DNA of 62,441 nt from JBCCCJ01 sp039029315 (GTDB taxonomy: Bacteria; Bacteroidota; Bacteroidia; J057): positions 1-62,441 of the forward strand of contig JBCCGK010000075.1 in NCBI GenBank assembly GCA_039029315.1, in the 5' to 3' direction. The translations under genes and the position numbers were made by a program. This document shows, piece by piece, positions 9,017-19,800 of this stretch. The notes under the pieces were generated by a model. That model had not been told where the DNA came from. It saw only the letters and a list, made by a program, of their open reading frames with translations, and ran no database searches. Position 1 is the first letter of the stretch; every line of letters starts with the position of its first letter.

Positions 9017-10420
9017 CTAAACAAAATATTCAATTCCCGTTCTGGTCCCAACAAAATATCCTTGACCAGCAGGTGGGGGGAGCAAAAAAGAAGACAGATG
9101 TTGGTAAAGCTCATTTTGAGCGTTAGGCCCATTATTCTCTAGGACAAAAGCCCAAATCGAAAAATGCCCTGAAAAGTGGCTCAATGTTCTAATTAAATAA
9201 TCGCAATCTTCAAGCAATTTAGATTTTTGATCTTGAGGCATTGCCGAAGTCCTGGTTATTAATTCACTTTTATAGTAGAAGGAAAGAATGGCACTCTTTA
9301 AGGATTCGAATCGCCAGGCAAGCCGTTTGTCTTGATTGAAATTGCTTCGTTCTTCACAAGCCAGATTGGTTAAATTGATTGTTGCCAAATACTTTGTCTC
9401 ATCTGCTGTGGCTCCTTTTTGTGGCAAAACTTCAATAGACTCAAAGGACACATTCCCTCTTCCATCTACTTCCATATCCTCTACTTGATGACACATTCTT
9501 CCATTCCCGTATATAAAACTCCCACTCTTGAATTTCTCTAAGACATATTCTTGAAGTGATTTATCTGGATTAGGGCGATCTGGCCCTAGTTCATCGCCAG
9601 GAATATATTTCTGTCCTGCACCTGTGTCTATTCGTCTACCATTTATCTTTCGATATTTCACTTTATGCTTTAAGAATTTGTAGGTCGAATATTCAATTTT
9701 GTCTGGCCAGTAATAATCCCCCATTACTTCATTTATAGTTCTACTTAAATCCACTGGTTTGTTTCCCTTAGATGAATTACAGGATTGACAAGAGAGAAGG
9801 AAGTTTGACCAAAGAATTGCTCTTTCAGGATATGAACTCTTGGGTAAATTGTGCTCTACTGCTCCTCCAATTGAAATATCCAATCCGCAGAATGAACAAT
9901 ACGGTCCCATTTGCGTTATTAGATAGTGTTTCGCTTCACGATACTTCCTTGTAATTTTATTCCAAGCTTGGTGGATATCTGATGTGAATTTTTTGACACT
10001 ATCAGCCAGAAATATGAACATATAAAGTAGAGAAACATTAGTTGGAAGAAGATCATCGTTTTTGCCAGCAATTTCATTTATTTTCTGAACACAGGCTAGG
10101 AGTTCGTTTCTTGTGCCTGGATTAGGATATTTCCCTTCATTCACAGAATAGGTTTCTGTTCTTCTTGGTTCCAATCTCTGATTCTTTGGACGACGCTTAA
10201 GTTCCTTCTCCACACTTCTCAGATAATAATCTACCACTTCCTCATCATTACTTTTAACCAGATCTTCATCCTTATACATGACTGGAAGACGTAAATAGAT
10301 CCGCAATAACTGTAGATTCATGACATTCTCAACTTTGATCATCTCATAATCGTCATTTGTAATTCCGGGAATATTTTCCACATAACCTACTGGCTTATCA
10401 CCTCTATTCACTGGTCGCAT
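9017..10420 (-). CDS. HNH endonuclease-like protein (copy 1)
   Basis: 467 aa, starting MRPVNRGDKPVGY. The HNH core lies at about residues 165-220: GPYCSFCGLDI (CxxC), AVEHNLPKSS (His) and LLSCQSCNSSKGNKP (CxxCN). The zinc cysteines and the catalytic-type His and Asn are all present, so activity is plausible. A unique ~140-residue N-terminal region precedes the core and is missing in the shorter paralogue. Downstream, both paralogues share a WP motif after the core (YYWPDKIEY versus FVWPDGYVP) and similar C-terminal aromatic helices, so they are diverged duplicates. The gene begins 12 bp before the end of the intergenic gap to the LamG/collar gene. The HNH subtype resembles nucleases seen in antiphage systems; toxin cargo is an alternative. 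Neither role is shown by the sequence. Confidence 0.8.
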   Translation of the reverse strand: MRPVNRGDKPVGYVENIPGITNDDYEMIKVENVMNLQLLRIYLRLPVMYKDEDLVKSNDEEVVDYYLRSVEKELKRRPKNQRLEPRRTETYSVNEGKYPNPGTRNELLACVQKINEIAGKNDDLLPTNVSLLYMFIFLADSVKKFTSDIHQAWNKITRKYREAKHYLITQMGPYCSFCGLDISIGGAVEHNLPKSSYPERAILWSNFLLSCQSCNSSKGNKPVDLSRTINEVMGDYYWPDKIEYSTYKFLKHKVKYRKINGRRIDTGAGQKYIPGDELGPDRPNPDKSLQEYVLEKFKSGSFIYGNGRMCHQVEDMEVDGRGNVSFESIEVLPQKGATADETKYLATINLTNLACEERSNFNQDKRLAWRFESLKSAILSFYYKSELITRTSAMPQDQKSKLLEDCDYLIRTLSHFSGHFSIWAFVLENNGPNAQNELYQHLSSFLLPPPAGQGYFVGTRTGIEYFV

Positions 10421-10432
10421 AACACAAAAAAT

Positions 10433-13400
10433 TTAAAGTTTCATTATATAGTGTAAACCCGCCTGCCCCGCTGGCACAGAACTTCTCAAATCAAGGGCCT
10501 GAATCACACCTTCTGGCGGATTGGCTGGATCAGATACGGGTACCGCATTCCCGGACTCATTGTACCAACTTCCATCACAGATAGCCCATCCAGCAGGCGC
10601 ACTTTCTCCCTTCCAGATCATGATCCCACCTCGGGGTGTTACAAATCCCGTCTGATCCTGCACCCTGCCAGTCGTAGAGATCCCATAGGGGCTAATCTGG
10701 CTCGCCCCACCTTGTAATTCGGTCTCAGACACATCGATGCTGAATATTTGAAAATGCTCCCTGCTTGGGTGGTTACTTCCTTGTACTTGCTCAAAGTATT
10801 TAAGCCCCACCAGATAGAAATCGGGAATGCGTGTAAAAAAAGCGATTTTATATGTGGTCACAGTCATATCGCCCGGGATCTCAAAAACATCGACAGATGC
10901 ATTCCGAACAATTGTGGGCGCGGCCTTGTCAGACACATCCAGCATTCGAAAATTCAGTTGATGCACTGCTGGATCTGTCAGCAGCACAGTCGCCAAAAAA
11001 TCACCTGAAGGAATCATCTCAAAAGCCGTATTTTCGCCCGAAGAAAGCCATAAACGCTCACTGCCCGAATTGTCCTGATAGGAGAGTTCCTGGTTCTGAT
11101 CAGAAGTATAAGCAAAGCTTAATCGACCCGCTTCATCCATCGTAAGAATGTCAAAGTGGCCATCAGTTGCTGTATTTGCAGCTTTGACAGAGTAAAAATT
11201 CCGTCCCTGCCTTTGTACATCACCAGTGAAAAACCTTGAAGGCAGCTTGGAGATATGTATAATCCTTATCGGGTTGCCATTTGATTCCTCCAAATTCTCC
11301 AGCCGGAATGAATAATAGTTGAGATATCCATGACAAAACAGATAGTGCGCTCCCCCTATTATGATATGTTCCAATCCCCAGACTGGAGACTTGAATTCGA
11401 AACCATTCCCCAGATCTGCTTCAGCGATTCTGGTATGCGCTTGATTGCTTTGCAGATTGTAGAGAATAAATCCATCTCTGCTGAGCAGATAAAGAAATCG
11501 CCCAATCACCAGATTTGGCTGGTCGAAGTCTGGAACAGAAGCTGGAGAAACCGATGAGGATACTTCAAAACTGCTAAAGTCCTCAGTTTTTACCTCAGAG
11601 GCTCCAAAGACCTGTATATTGATATCGACAATCCTTAATCCGATCGACCCTGAATAGAAAAATATCAGGTGTCCGAACTTTGACAGCCAAGAATTTTCAT
11701 GCGTTCTACCACTTGCCTGACCGAGCGACAAGCGATTGGGATCAGAGGAGTCTGAAGGAACCACAGGATTGTAGATGTCACATCGATCCAGGTACAAGGT
11801 CCCATCTGATTGATTAAGCAAATAGAGATAATGGTCATCAGCCATCGCATGTATACAGAAATTCCCTATTCCAACCGCTACTTGTGTGGCTTGAAAGTGA
11901 TGCGCCATGCTGTAATCAATGATCTGAAATGGATCATAGCCACATGAGATATACATGCGCTGGAGCTTCTTCGTCATGAAGTAGGGGTAGTAGTCGGCTT
12001 TCAATTCCCTGACAACCTCATATGTCGGATGAATGGCGACTGCTGTTTGATCAGCGACCAGCAACTCTCCTTTGTGGAGGTGAAACTGTGTGAGGGGTTC
12101 ACTGGTATCCACACCTACTCGTTGGCCACGAATCACCAGCGGCGTTTTCTCCAATTGAATAACAAAGGTCTGATCCTGATAAGCTGGTAAGTCGTGAAAC
12201 TCCACATAGGCATTGGCAAATCCATCGGCTTTTTGGCTGCGCAAGCCGGTGATCCTGAGCAGGAAAAACTCACCTGCCGGGAGGGTAATGGCAGAGGAAC
12301 ATCGAAAGATCCAGACTGCAGTATACGCACCAATTGGAGTTTCTCGTGGGCTAAACTCACTGACCACCACTTCTTCACCATCTGTATTGATCCGCAGCAA
12401 TTCGATCTCGATTTCCTCTACATTGTTTTGATCAATCAAATTCCACTCTTCTTCGCCTTGATCAAAGTACACAACAATTTCGGTTGCAGGCTGGGTCCCA
12501 AATGAAATATGATCTGTAGACTCCAGGGGCAAGGTATTGTGAAGCTTAATATAGCGTTCGTTGTTGCTAATGCCATTGTTGAGGATGGAGTTGGAACCAA
12601 TCACCCCTACATGAAGTGGCAATTGTTTGCTCCCATGATGATTGATGATGTTGAGATAGTGTTGGCCAAAGCCTTGAATGGGCATCGGGTTTCCACCAGC
12701 AAGCCTTTGTTCGAATCCTCTATAGACCAACAAAACCCGTGTCCCGCGGGAACCTTCTGAGCCAGCGATTGCCCGTATTCCCTGAAAGGTGAAAATCAGA
12801 CTGCTCCCCAATTGTTGTACAGCCGTGAGCGTCCCTGGTGTCGAGCCAGTATATCGGAGGAAAAAGCTCAGGCTCTGATCAGGATTGGTCTGGGCAGCAG
12901 AGGCCTCCCAGTCTGCTGGACAAGAGATGCGCACGCCTTCAGGATTCTGAAGCGTATTCGGTTTGAATGTCAATTCAACATGACTGTTCTCTTGTTCTAT
13001 TGGTGTTCCACTCAGGGCTGTAAAGGAGAGAGGCGCAGTGGATTGATTGCGTAATTTTACCTTCAGGGCTTCCTCCTCTCCAGCATTGAGGATGTAGATC
13101 GCAGCTTGTCCCTGTTCATCTTCGAACGCCAGATCTATGGGGCTATGACTGGCATACACCTGGCCTAATAATCCCTGATCTTGTCGGTACAAGAGGATAA
13201 TATCGTCCTCACTCAAAGCTGTATTCCAGATGCGCAAGCGAGCAAGTTTGATTGTCCCATTTCCAGGGCTGATGCTCAATCCTCCTGTTTGTGAGAAATC
13301 AAAGGTTCCATCGAGAATCCGGGGAGTATTGAGTGCAAGCGATATTCCATTGCGATAGAGCTGACAACTCCCTTGTGCCGGGTCCAGACTGACCGCCCAA

Positions 13401-13837
13401 TGCACCCAATCAGTGGAAGGTGTGCATGCGCCCGACACAGAGGTGGGAACACCCGTGTGATTGGTGAAATGAAATCGAAAATGCCCCTCATTTGTCCGAG
13501 GGAGCCCAATACTGATATCTGTTTGCTGATGCGGATTGAGGGTTGTAAGCAAGTTAGAGGCAGGATCTGCTTCCGATTGTGCCCAAAATTCCAGACACAT
13601 CTGCTTATTGATCTCAGTCAGCATGTTCGCCGGAATCTGAAGAGAAGTTCCAGAAGCAAGAAGTCCATATCCCGGGAAGGGACAGGAATCTCCAGGAGCG
13701 CTTGCAGAAATCGAAAAGCCATTTCCTGCCACGCTGATGGTCCCTCCCTGACTGGCCTCATTGCTTATGTGTGTGGCATCACTGCGATCTTGTTCCAGGC
13801 GTAGAAATACTTGTAGAGCAGATTGTGGATCAAGCAT
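10433..13837 (-). CDS. LamG-like / tail-collar-like giant protein
   Basis: 1134 aa, no signal peptide. Residues ~30-215 look like a concanavalin/LamG fold: MCLEFWAQSEADPAS, then DWVHWAVSLDPAQGSCQLYRNG, then IKLARLRIWNTALSEDDI. The middle contains repeated beta-strand blocks resembling a propeller (~600-1050; for example HYLYLLNQSDGTLYLDR and GRFLYLLSRDGFILYNL). The C-terminal ~70 residues match the phage tail collar/fibre pattern: GGIMIWKGESAPAGWAICDG, then ALDLRSSVPAG, and a terminal LHYIMKL. In phages this domain ends short tail fibres. It starts 7 bp after the 2068-aa gene. The combination of a carbohydrate-binding-like fold and a fibre tip suggests a receptor-binding or adhesive particle component, which is inference only. 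Confidence 0.75.
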   Translation of the reverse strand: MLDPQSALQVFLRLEQDRSDATHISNEASQGGTISVAGNGFSISASAPGDSCPFPGYGLLASGTSLQIPANMLTEINKQMCLEFWAQSEADPASNLLTTLNPHQQTDISIGLPRTNEGHFRFHFTNHTGVPTSVSGACTPSTDWVHWAVSLDPAQGSCQLYRNGISLALNTPRILDGTFDFSQTGGLSISPGNGTIKLARLRIWNTALSEDDIILLYRQDQGLLGQVYASHSPIDLAFEDEQGQAAIYILNAGEEEALKVKLRNQSTAPLSFTALSGTPIEQENSHVELTFKPNTLQNPEGVRISCPADWEASAAQTNPDQSLSFFLRYTGSTPGTLTAVQQLGSSLIFTFQGIRAIAGSEGSRGTRVLLVYRGFEQRLAGGNPMPIQGFGQHYLNIINHHGSKQLPLHVGVIGSNSILNNGISNNERYIKLHNTLPLESTDHISFGTQPATEIVVYFDQGEEEWNLIDQNNVEEIEIELLRINTDGEEVVVSEFSPRETPIGAYTAVWIFRCSSAITLPAGEFFLLRITGLRSQKADGFANAYVEFHDLPAYQDQTFVIQLEKTPLVIRGQRVGVDTSEPLTQFHLHKGELLVADQTAVAIHPTYEVVRELKADYYPYFMTKKLQRMYISCGYDPFQIIDYSMAHHFQATQVAVGIGNFCIHAMADDHYLYLLNQSDGTLYLDRCDIYNPVVPSDSSDPNRLSLGQASGRTHENSWLSKFGHLIFFYSGSIGLRIVDINIQVFGASEVKTEDFSSFEVSSSVSPASVPDFDQPNLVIGRFLYLLSRDGFILYNLQSNQAHTRIAEADLGNGFEFKSPVWGLEHIIIGGAHYLFCHGYLNYYSFRLENLEESNGNPIRIIHISKLPSRFFTGDVQRQGRNFYSVKAANTATDGHFDILTMDEAGRLSFAYTSDQNQELSYQDNSGSERLWLSSGENTAFEMIPSGDFLATVLLTDPAVHQLNFRMLDVSDKAAPTIVRNASVDVFEIPGDMTVTTYKIAFFTRIPDFYLVGLKYFEQVQGSNHPSREHFQIFSIDVSETELQGGASQISPYGISTTGRVQDQTGFVTPRGGIMIWKGESAPAGWAICDGSWYNESGNAVPVSDPANPPEGVIQALDLRSSVPAGQAGLHYIMKL

Positions 13838-13844
13838 GATACAT

Positions 13845-16800
13845 TTATTTTGACAGATTTAACCACCCTTCTATGATCTCATTGCTGGTGTCGAAGGTGG
13901 CTTCAGTTTTAACTTCACTCAACCGATAAGCAAGGGTATGCAGCAATTCTTCCACCGTGGCGTCCTTGCCCAGCCATTTCTCGTCGAGCGTTTGCTTAGT
14001 TCGCTTGGATGCGCGTACAACATGCAGATAGGGTCTCGGACCTATATCTGTTAGCCAATTGTGGAGAAGCAGATAATTGACGAGCTGAACAGCTTCTGAT
14101 TCTTCGCTTGACAGAGCTACCCATTTATTGACAAAATCTTCCTTTCTGATGGGACTCACCAGAGAAATCAGTGGACGGATCGCCCAAAGAATATGTTTGA
14201 CCGAATCGACCTTTGTGAATGCAGCATCTGAGAATTCAAAATTATCTGAATACATCTGTAGACCTGGTGCGGTGAAGTCGGCAATTGAGAAATGATCCTC
14301 GCTTTCAATCAGAAATCCTGCTCCTAACAGATAATCCCAATATGTGGTAGCGTTGTGTTGCTTCCAGGCTTCCCGGAACTGAATTGGATCTAGATAAGGA
14401 GTATGAATATAGCCGCCTCCACTCATGATATTCCCAGAGTAGTTGGGATATTGGCCAGCATGCTTCCGCAAAAAAGACCAGGTATAGCCAACCTCTTCTG
14501 GGAGAGGGATATCCAGGCTGTTTTTAGGGCTAATGATTGGGGCTGTCAGGAAATCAACCTCCATTTTTTGGAGGGCCTCTTGGTACATATCTGCGGGGAG
14601 GCTGATCTGTTTGCTGGGGAGCATTCCACATACGGCGTGAAGCTCACCTTGGGGATCAAGCAAACAGGTCAGCGTCTGGGCTGGATGATCCAGGCTCAAT
14701 TGTAGAAGATGCGGTGCACTATTGCTGGATTCTGCTGCATAATAGGTATCTGTAGCTGGATCAATGTCTCCCATCCAATAGCCTACAAGACCATCATTGA
14801 GTTTGTGATAGTCTCCAATCCGAACCGGAACAGTAACTTCTGTAAATCCATAGGTTTGACGAGTTGCCTTGATGAAATCCCCAACTTCTTCTGGCTGAAA
14901 ATAGACCTTCTCTGAACGCATTCGATCCGTAATCGCCAAAGAACCGCGAAAAGAATCCCATTTGTGATCTGAAACAGGGATATGCTTGAGTTCCAAACTG
15001 ATATTCACGCGTGCCAAAGCGATGGGGCGACTCATCAGTAGGCTCAAGGCCTGATGTTGGGTGGCATATTCCGGTGCTATATTGTCCAGGCTATTAATGA
15101 TAGAGCTAAGGAAGTCCGCTCGTTGTGCACTGTCCTTGTTGCGAAGCCAGTCGACGAAATCAGCCAGATGTGCATTGACAAGTCTGACTTGATCCAGGGT
15201 GATGGATGATTTGTCTGGTGGTGTGATCCAGTTTCCCGCCTCATTTACCCAGCCCAAAAGACTACCCGATGGGGCATAAATTAGGAAGGCATCATCCAGT
15301 TGATTGGGAATGATCCATCCGCAAATCGGATTGGAAGCTGGATGTTCATTGGTTTCTATGTCATTGTTAATGGCAGATTGCCAGCGACAATTTAGGCGAG
15401 CAGCCTGGGGGAATCGAGGGGGAATCCCTATTTTATCCGAATCGAAATCGCTTTGCAGTGTTTGCGCGATATTGACAGAATCGACGGGTTTATCCACATA
15501 CATGCCAAAGCGATCAATCACCCGCAGCTGCCTCATCTGCATGGCTCCTGCCCGGATGGCCTGTAAATCGTTCAATGGGGCCGGGGCATGAATATTCTCC
15601 TCCTCTACATAGTGTTTGACTTTGGCCCCAAAAGCACGAAAAACCTCAAAGCCCAAAGGATCACCGACCGGGAGTTGAAAGATAGAGTGACTGGCAAGAA
15701 ATGCAGCATTCAAGCCACTGAGTGCCTGGGTGAGGGTTGGATGAGAGAGCAAATGATCCAGCGCACGCAAGGCCGTATATACTGGATCGTCCGCTTTTTC
15801 CTTTTCATTGTTCAACTGATGATCGGCTACATACTCGCTCAGTTTCTGGGATGGATTGAGCAGGAACTCATCTAACCAATCCACGCCTACTTCATTTTTG
15901 AGATAAGCCTCCAGACGTTGTCGAAACACATTATTAAAGGTGTGACTCAGAAAGGTTCTCCCACTGTAGACACTGACATGATCGGACAGTTCCGCATTCC
16001 CTGATTGAAGGCTTAATACAGAGGTATTGGGGGCAAGGGTATAGGTATTGCTGAGGAAATCTGTGTGATAGCCTAACGCTTTTTTATGAATAAAGGCCTC
16101 TGTCTGATTGGGATCATATAGTGGCTGAAAATATACCATCCAATCAAAAAGCATGGGGTCCCAGGCTTGTTGGGAAACTTCTCCATTTGCCAAAGACATA
16201 CCATCCAATGCAGGCTCAATGGCAAACAAGGCATCCAGGACTGTGGTTACATATTGATAGAATGTTGGTTCAAGGATTTTGTTGAAATCATCGAAATCGA
16301 GGAAGTTATCAATGATGTAGGCCCCTTGTCTGTCCAATTCCAGGCTCTCTTCCACATCACGGGCATAGCTTCCGGCAGTTAGGTCTCCTGTCAGGACCAT
16401 ATGCAAATCGGTCGGTCGAAAAAAATGCTCATCTGAACTCGCTTTCAGACGATAAGGGCCTAAGCCCTGGCTGATTCGTTCTGCATTGACCTGACTGAGT
16501 GATTGGATCACTGCATTGATCTGTCCAGCCAATTTCCAGGCGAGGCTTTGCTCCAGAAGAAGATCTCCTTCTTCCTCTCCCATCAGACTTGCATGGGCCT
16601 GGTTCACCGCGACAGGTGTCTCTACCAGATGGACAAGGCCCGTGGAAGCCATCAGGCGTTTCAGAGGTTCTATGTCAAAATCTTCTATGAATGCCTGGAT
16701 CTGCTGGATGTCCGGGTAATTCAGATTGCCATCCTCTGGTGGATATATCGCCACCATATATTTGTGCCAATCAAAAAACAACAGCCTCCGCATTTGAGTT

Positions 16801-19800
16801 ATGTTGGCCAGCGATTGGTCATACGCAGCCTGGGTGCGATTCAATTGATGAAGCATATGCGCCAACTCTTCTGGCAAGGCTACCTCAACAACAGCATCTG
16901 TCTTGGATTGATTGGCGCTTACTTGATAAATGGTCCATCGGAGGTTGCCTTTTTCTGCCCTGAATCCTTTGCTATGCCGCAACTCAGTCAATCTGGCTCC
17001 GACATCATTGGAGGAGGCTTGAAATTTTTCCAAAAAAGAAATCGCCTCCAATTGATGCTCCATCTGCCCTTGATTCCCTGCGTCAATTTCATGTGCCAAA
17101 TAAGCTGAGATGGCCTCAGTTCCGGTATTTCCAATGCTAATATTCAGGTTCTGGCTATCTAGTGCTGGATTTTGTTGATCAGCAGTAGGAAGGATTCTTA
17201 CTCTGGAGAAGCAACAAGAAGACGTGAAATTCTGATAGTTCTTTAGGTGAACAACATCAAGTAAGATGCTCATTTCTTTCTCTCGATCAGCAGCAGTTGT
17301 CAGCGCTTGACGGTATGATGTGGGCGCAATCAGAAAAAGGGGATAATCAAGCGGAAGCCTATGGCCCCAGCCTCTTTGAGACAAATCTTCTACAACGCTT
17401 TCCTGATCCTGGGGTTGGATGCTTCGATCAAGTTGGGATTGGGCATAGGAATGATACAGTTTGAGTTGAAGCAAATCCTGAAACTTTGTTCCATGAAAGG
17501 TCATGAGAAATTTCTGGATGAGACTGAGGTAGGCATACTCATCGCTTTCAGGATCTGCTGCCATGACCGTATCCATATACTCATTCAATTCAGGATTGAA
17601 CAGAGAATAGGCATGATCTGCAGGAGCCGTATCTATTCTCCCTGCCTGAACCAGGGCCTTCCATAAGGGCACAGCCACTTCTTCTTTCAGATAGGTTTTG
17701 AATTGTGCTTTGGTAAAGCGAACCCGGAGAAGATCTGCAAAAGAATCGATGAGTTCGCTTGTTCCTTCAGGATGCGTCTGAAAAAAAGTGAATAAACCGC
17801 TTAGAGGTTGAGGACTTTGATCAAAATAATTCTCTTGTGTAAGAGTCTGATAAAGAGAGGTGCCTTGAGCATCACCAAAAAATCTTTGTAAGTCTGATTC
17901 TGAGTCAGACAGCAATTGACGAATAAACACATCCAGCCACCTTCTTTGCTTGTCTAGCAAAGGTCTGTTCGCTACCTCCTTCCATGACGTCCTCGGCTCA
18001 AAATAGACGCGGTGACGTTCATCACTTTTGAGCCAGCCGATCTGGAGTGCATCAGCCCATAACTGATCAGCAAAGTTGGCCAGCAATTGCTGGATGGATG
18101 CCACAGAATAATCCGGCCCAATGACAAAGTCTTCTATCTCATCCTGAATCTCCTGAGAGTATCTGACAAATAAGCCAGTAATGCTTCCTGCTCTGGCCAG
18201 ACCGAGACCGGAACCAGCGGGATTTTCATTGATCTTGCCTGTCTGAATCAAGTCTTGCCATACTTGATCAGCTCGGTCTCCAATCCTGCTTTCCAACTCT
18301 TGTTTCTGTAGGTGAAAAGAAAGGTAAGGGACTGTAATCCCATCCAAAGAATCATACGGAGCAGCTACAGGGTTTGTCTGGGCTTCAGGAATGGCTTTGC
18401 CAGCATCTGGCAAAATCCAGGTTTTCTGGATCGCGTAGGTCCAGGTCTCAAGCGCCTTCTGCTTGAACAAGGCGAGCAAATCAGATTGATGGATCAGGCT
18501 TTTTGGAGCATGTGAAAAATTGCGCTGTAAAAGGGAAGAAAATTGGTGTAAAACAGAATAAGTTGTGCCAACTGTGATCGGTTGATCATCGAGCTTGCAG
18601 AGTGTCCTGGTATCGTTTCTGTATGCGTTTTGAAGAGCTGTCCATGTGCTGTTGTCAGGACTAGGTGGAAAACGGGCATCAATACTTGCTTGATCCACTG
18701 TCCCCCATCTGGCGTGCAGATTGAACAAGCGGTTATGGCTCACATCTTGTTGTATCAGATTGTAGCTAGGTGTATGGGCAAGACCAGCTACCCAATCCTT
18801 TGAAATCGTGCCTGTGAGCAACAAATGGTTGGGCCATAATGCTTCTGTCCAGTTTTGTTCTTGTATGATGGTCCACACGGGACCGGCAGATTCTTCCCCG
18901 TACCGATCGATCAATCTTTGTCTAGGGAAAATATTCCCTTGCTTCTTTTGTTGAAACAGAGTCAGAATCGCTGATTCATTACTTGCAAATGCTATGTCCA
19001 GCGCGAATCGCAGTTCAGGATCAGCTACGATACTAGCCTGATCAGGATGCTCGCTTTGATCCTCGATATTGATCCAATGTTTGTCGTCTAATTCTGCCCA
19101 AAGGCTATCTAATTCCCCATCAATATCCTCTGCTGATCCCAGAATCGCCTCAGTGAGCAAATCATCTTTTTCTATCAATGTCTTGAGTGGACTGGGCGAG
19201 AGAAAACGATCTAAGTCAGCATCTGAAATAGGAGAGGATTCCTGCGGTTGAATGACGTCTATATCAAATTGGGAAGAGGAAGTTAATTGCTCCCAGACCG
19301 CTTCTCCCATCCTTTGTCCGTATTGAATGAGCTGTTCCTGTGCAAAACGAAAAGATGGAGAGAGGAATTCTTTTGCAGTTTGTACAAATGGACTGTCTTC
19401 CGTCTGATGATGCCAACCGATCACTTCATACTTGATCCCTTCTGCCGGAATGACTTCAATCTCGGCATCGTGAAATCCAAAAACACTGCTACAATTGGGA
19501 TAAAAGGAAGCAAAATGGGGATCTCCATATCCTGTTGCGGTGAATGGCTTTTTCCAATGCCGGGCCCAATAGTCAGTGTGCTCACCTGGAGAATAATTGT
19601 CTATCTCCCTGGTACTCCCGATGAAGCGATACGGTTGCCCAAGACGATTGGTATCAAAAGGAAGGGGGATCACGGTGAGAGCAGTACCTTCAGGAGCTGT
19701 TTCTGACAGCTGATCACTTTCAATGACCCACTGCTTCATATCTGCGCCAATCCTGCGAGTCAGCAGCCATCTGTTGGGTGCAGGAGGGAGGTCGTGTCCT

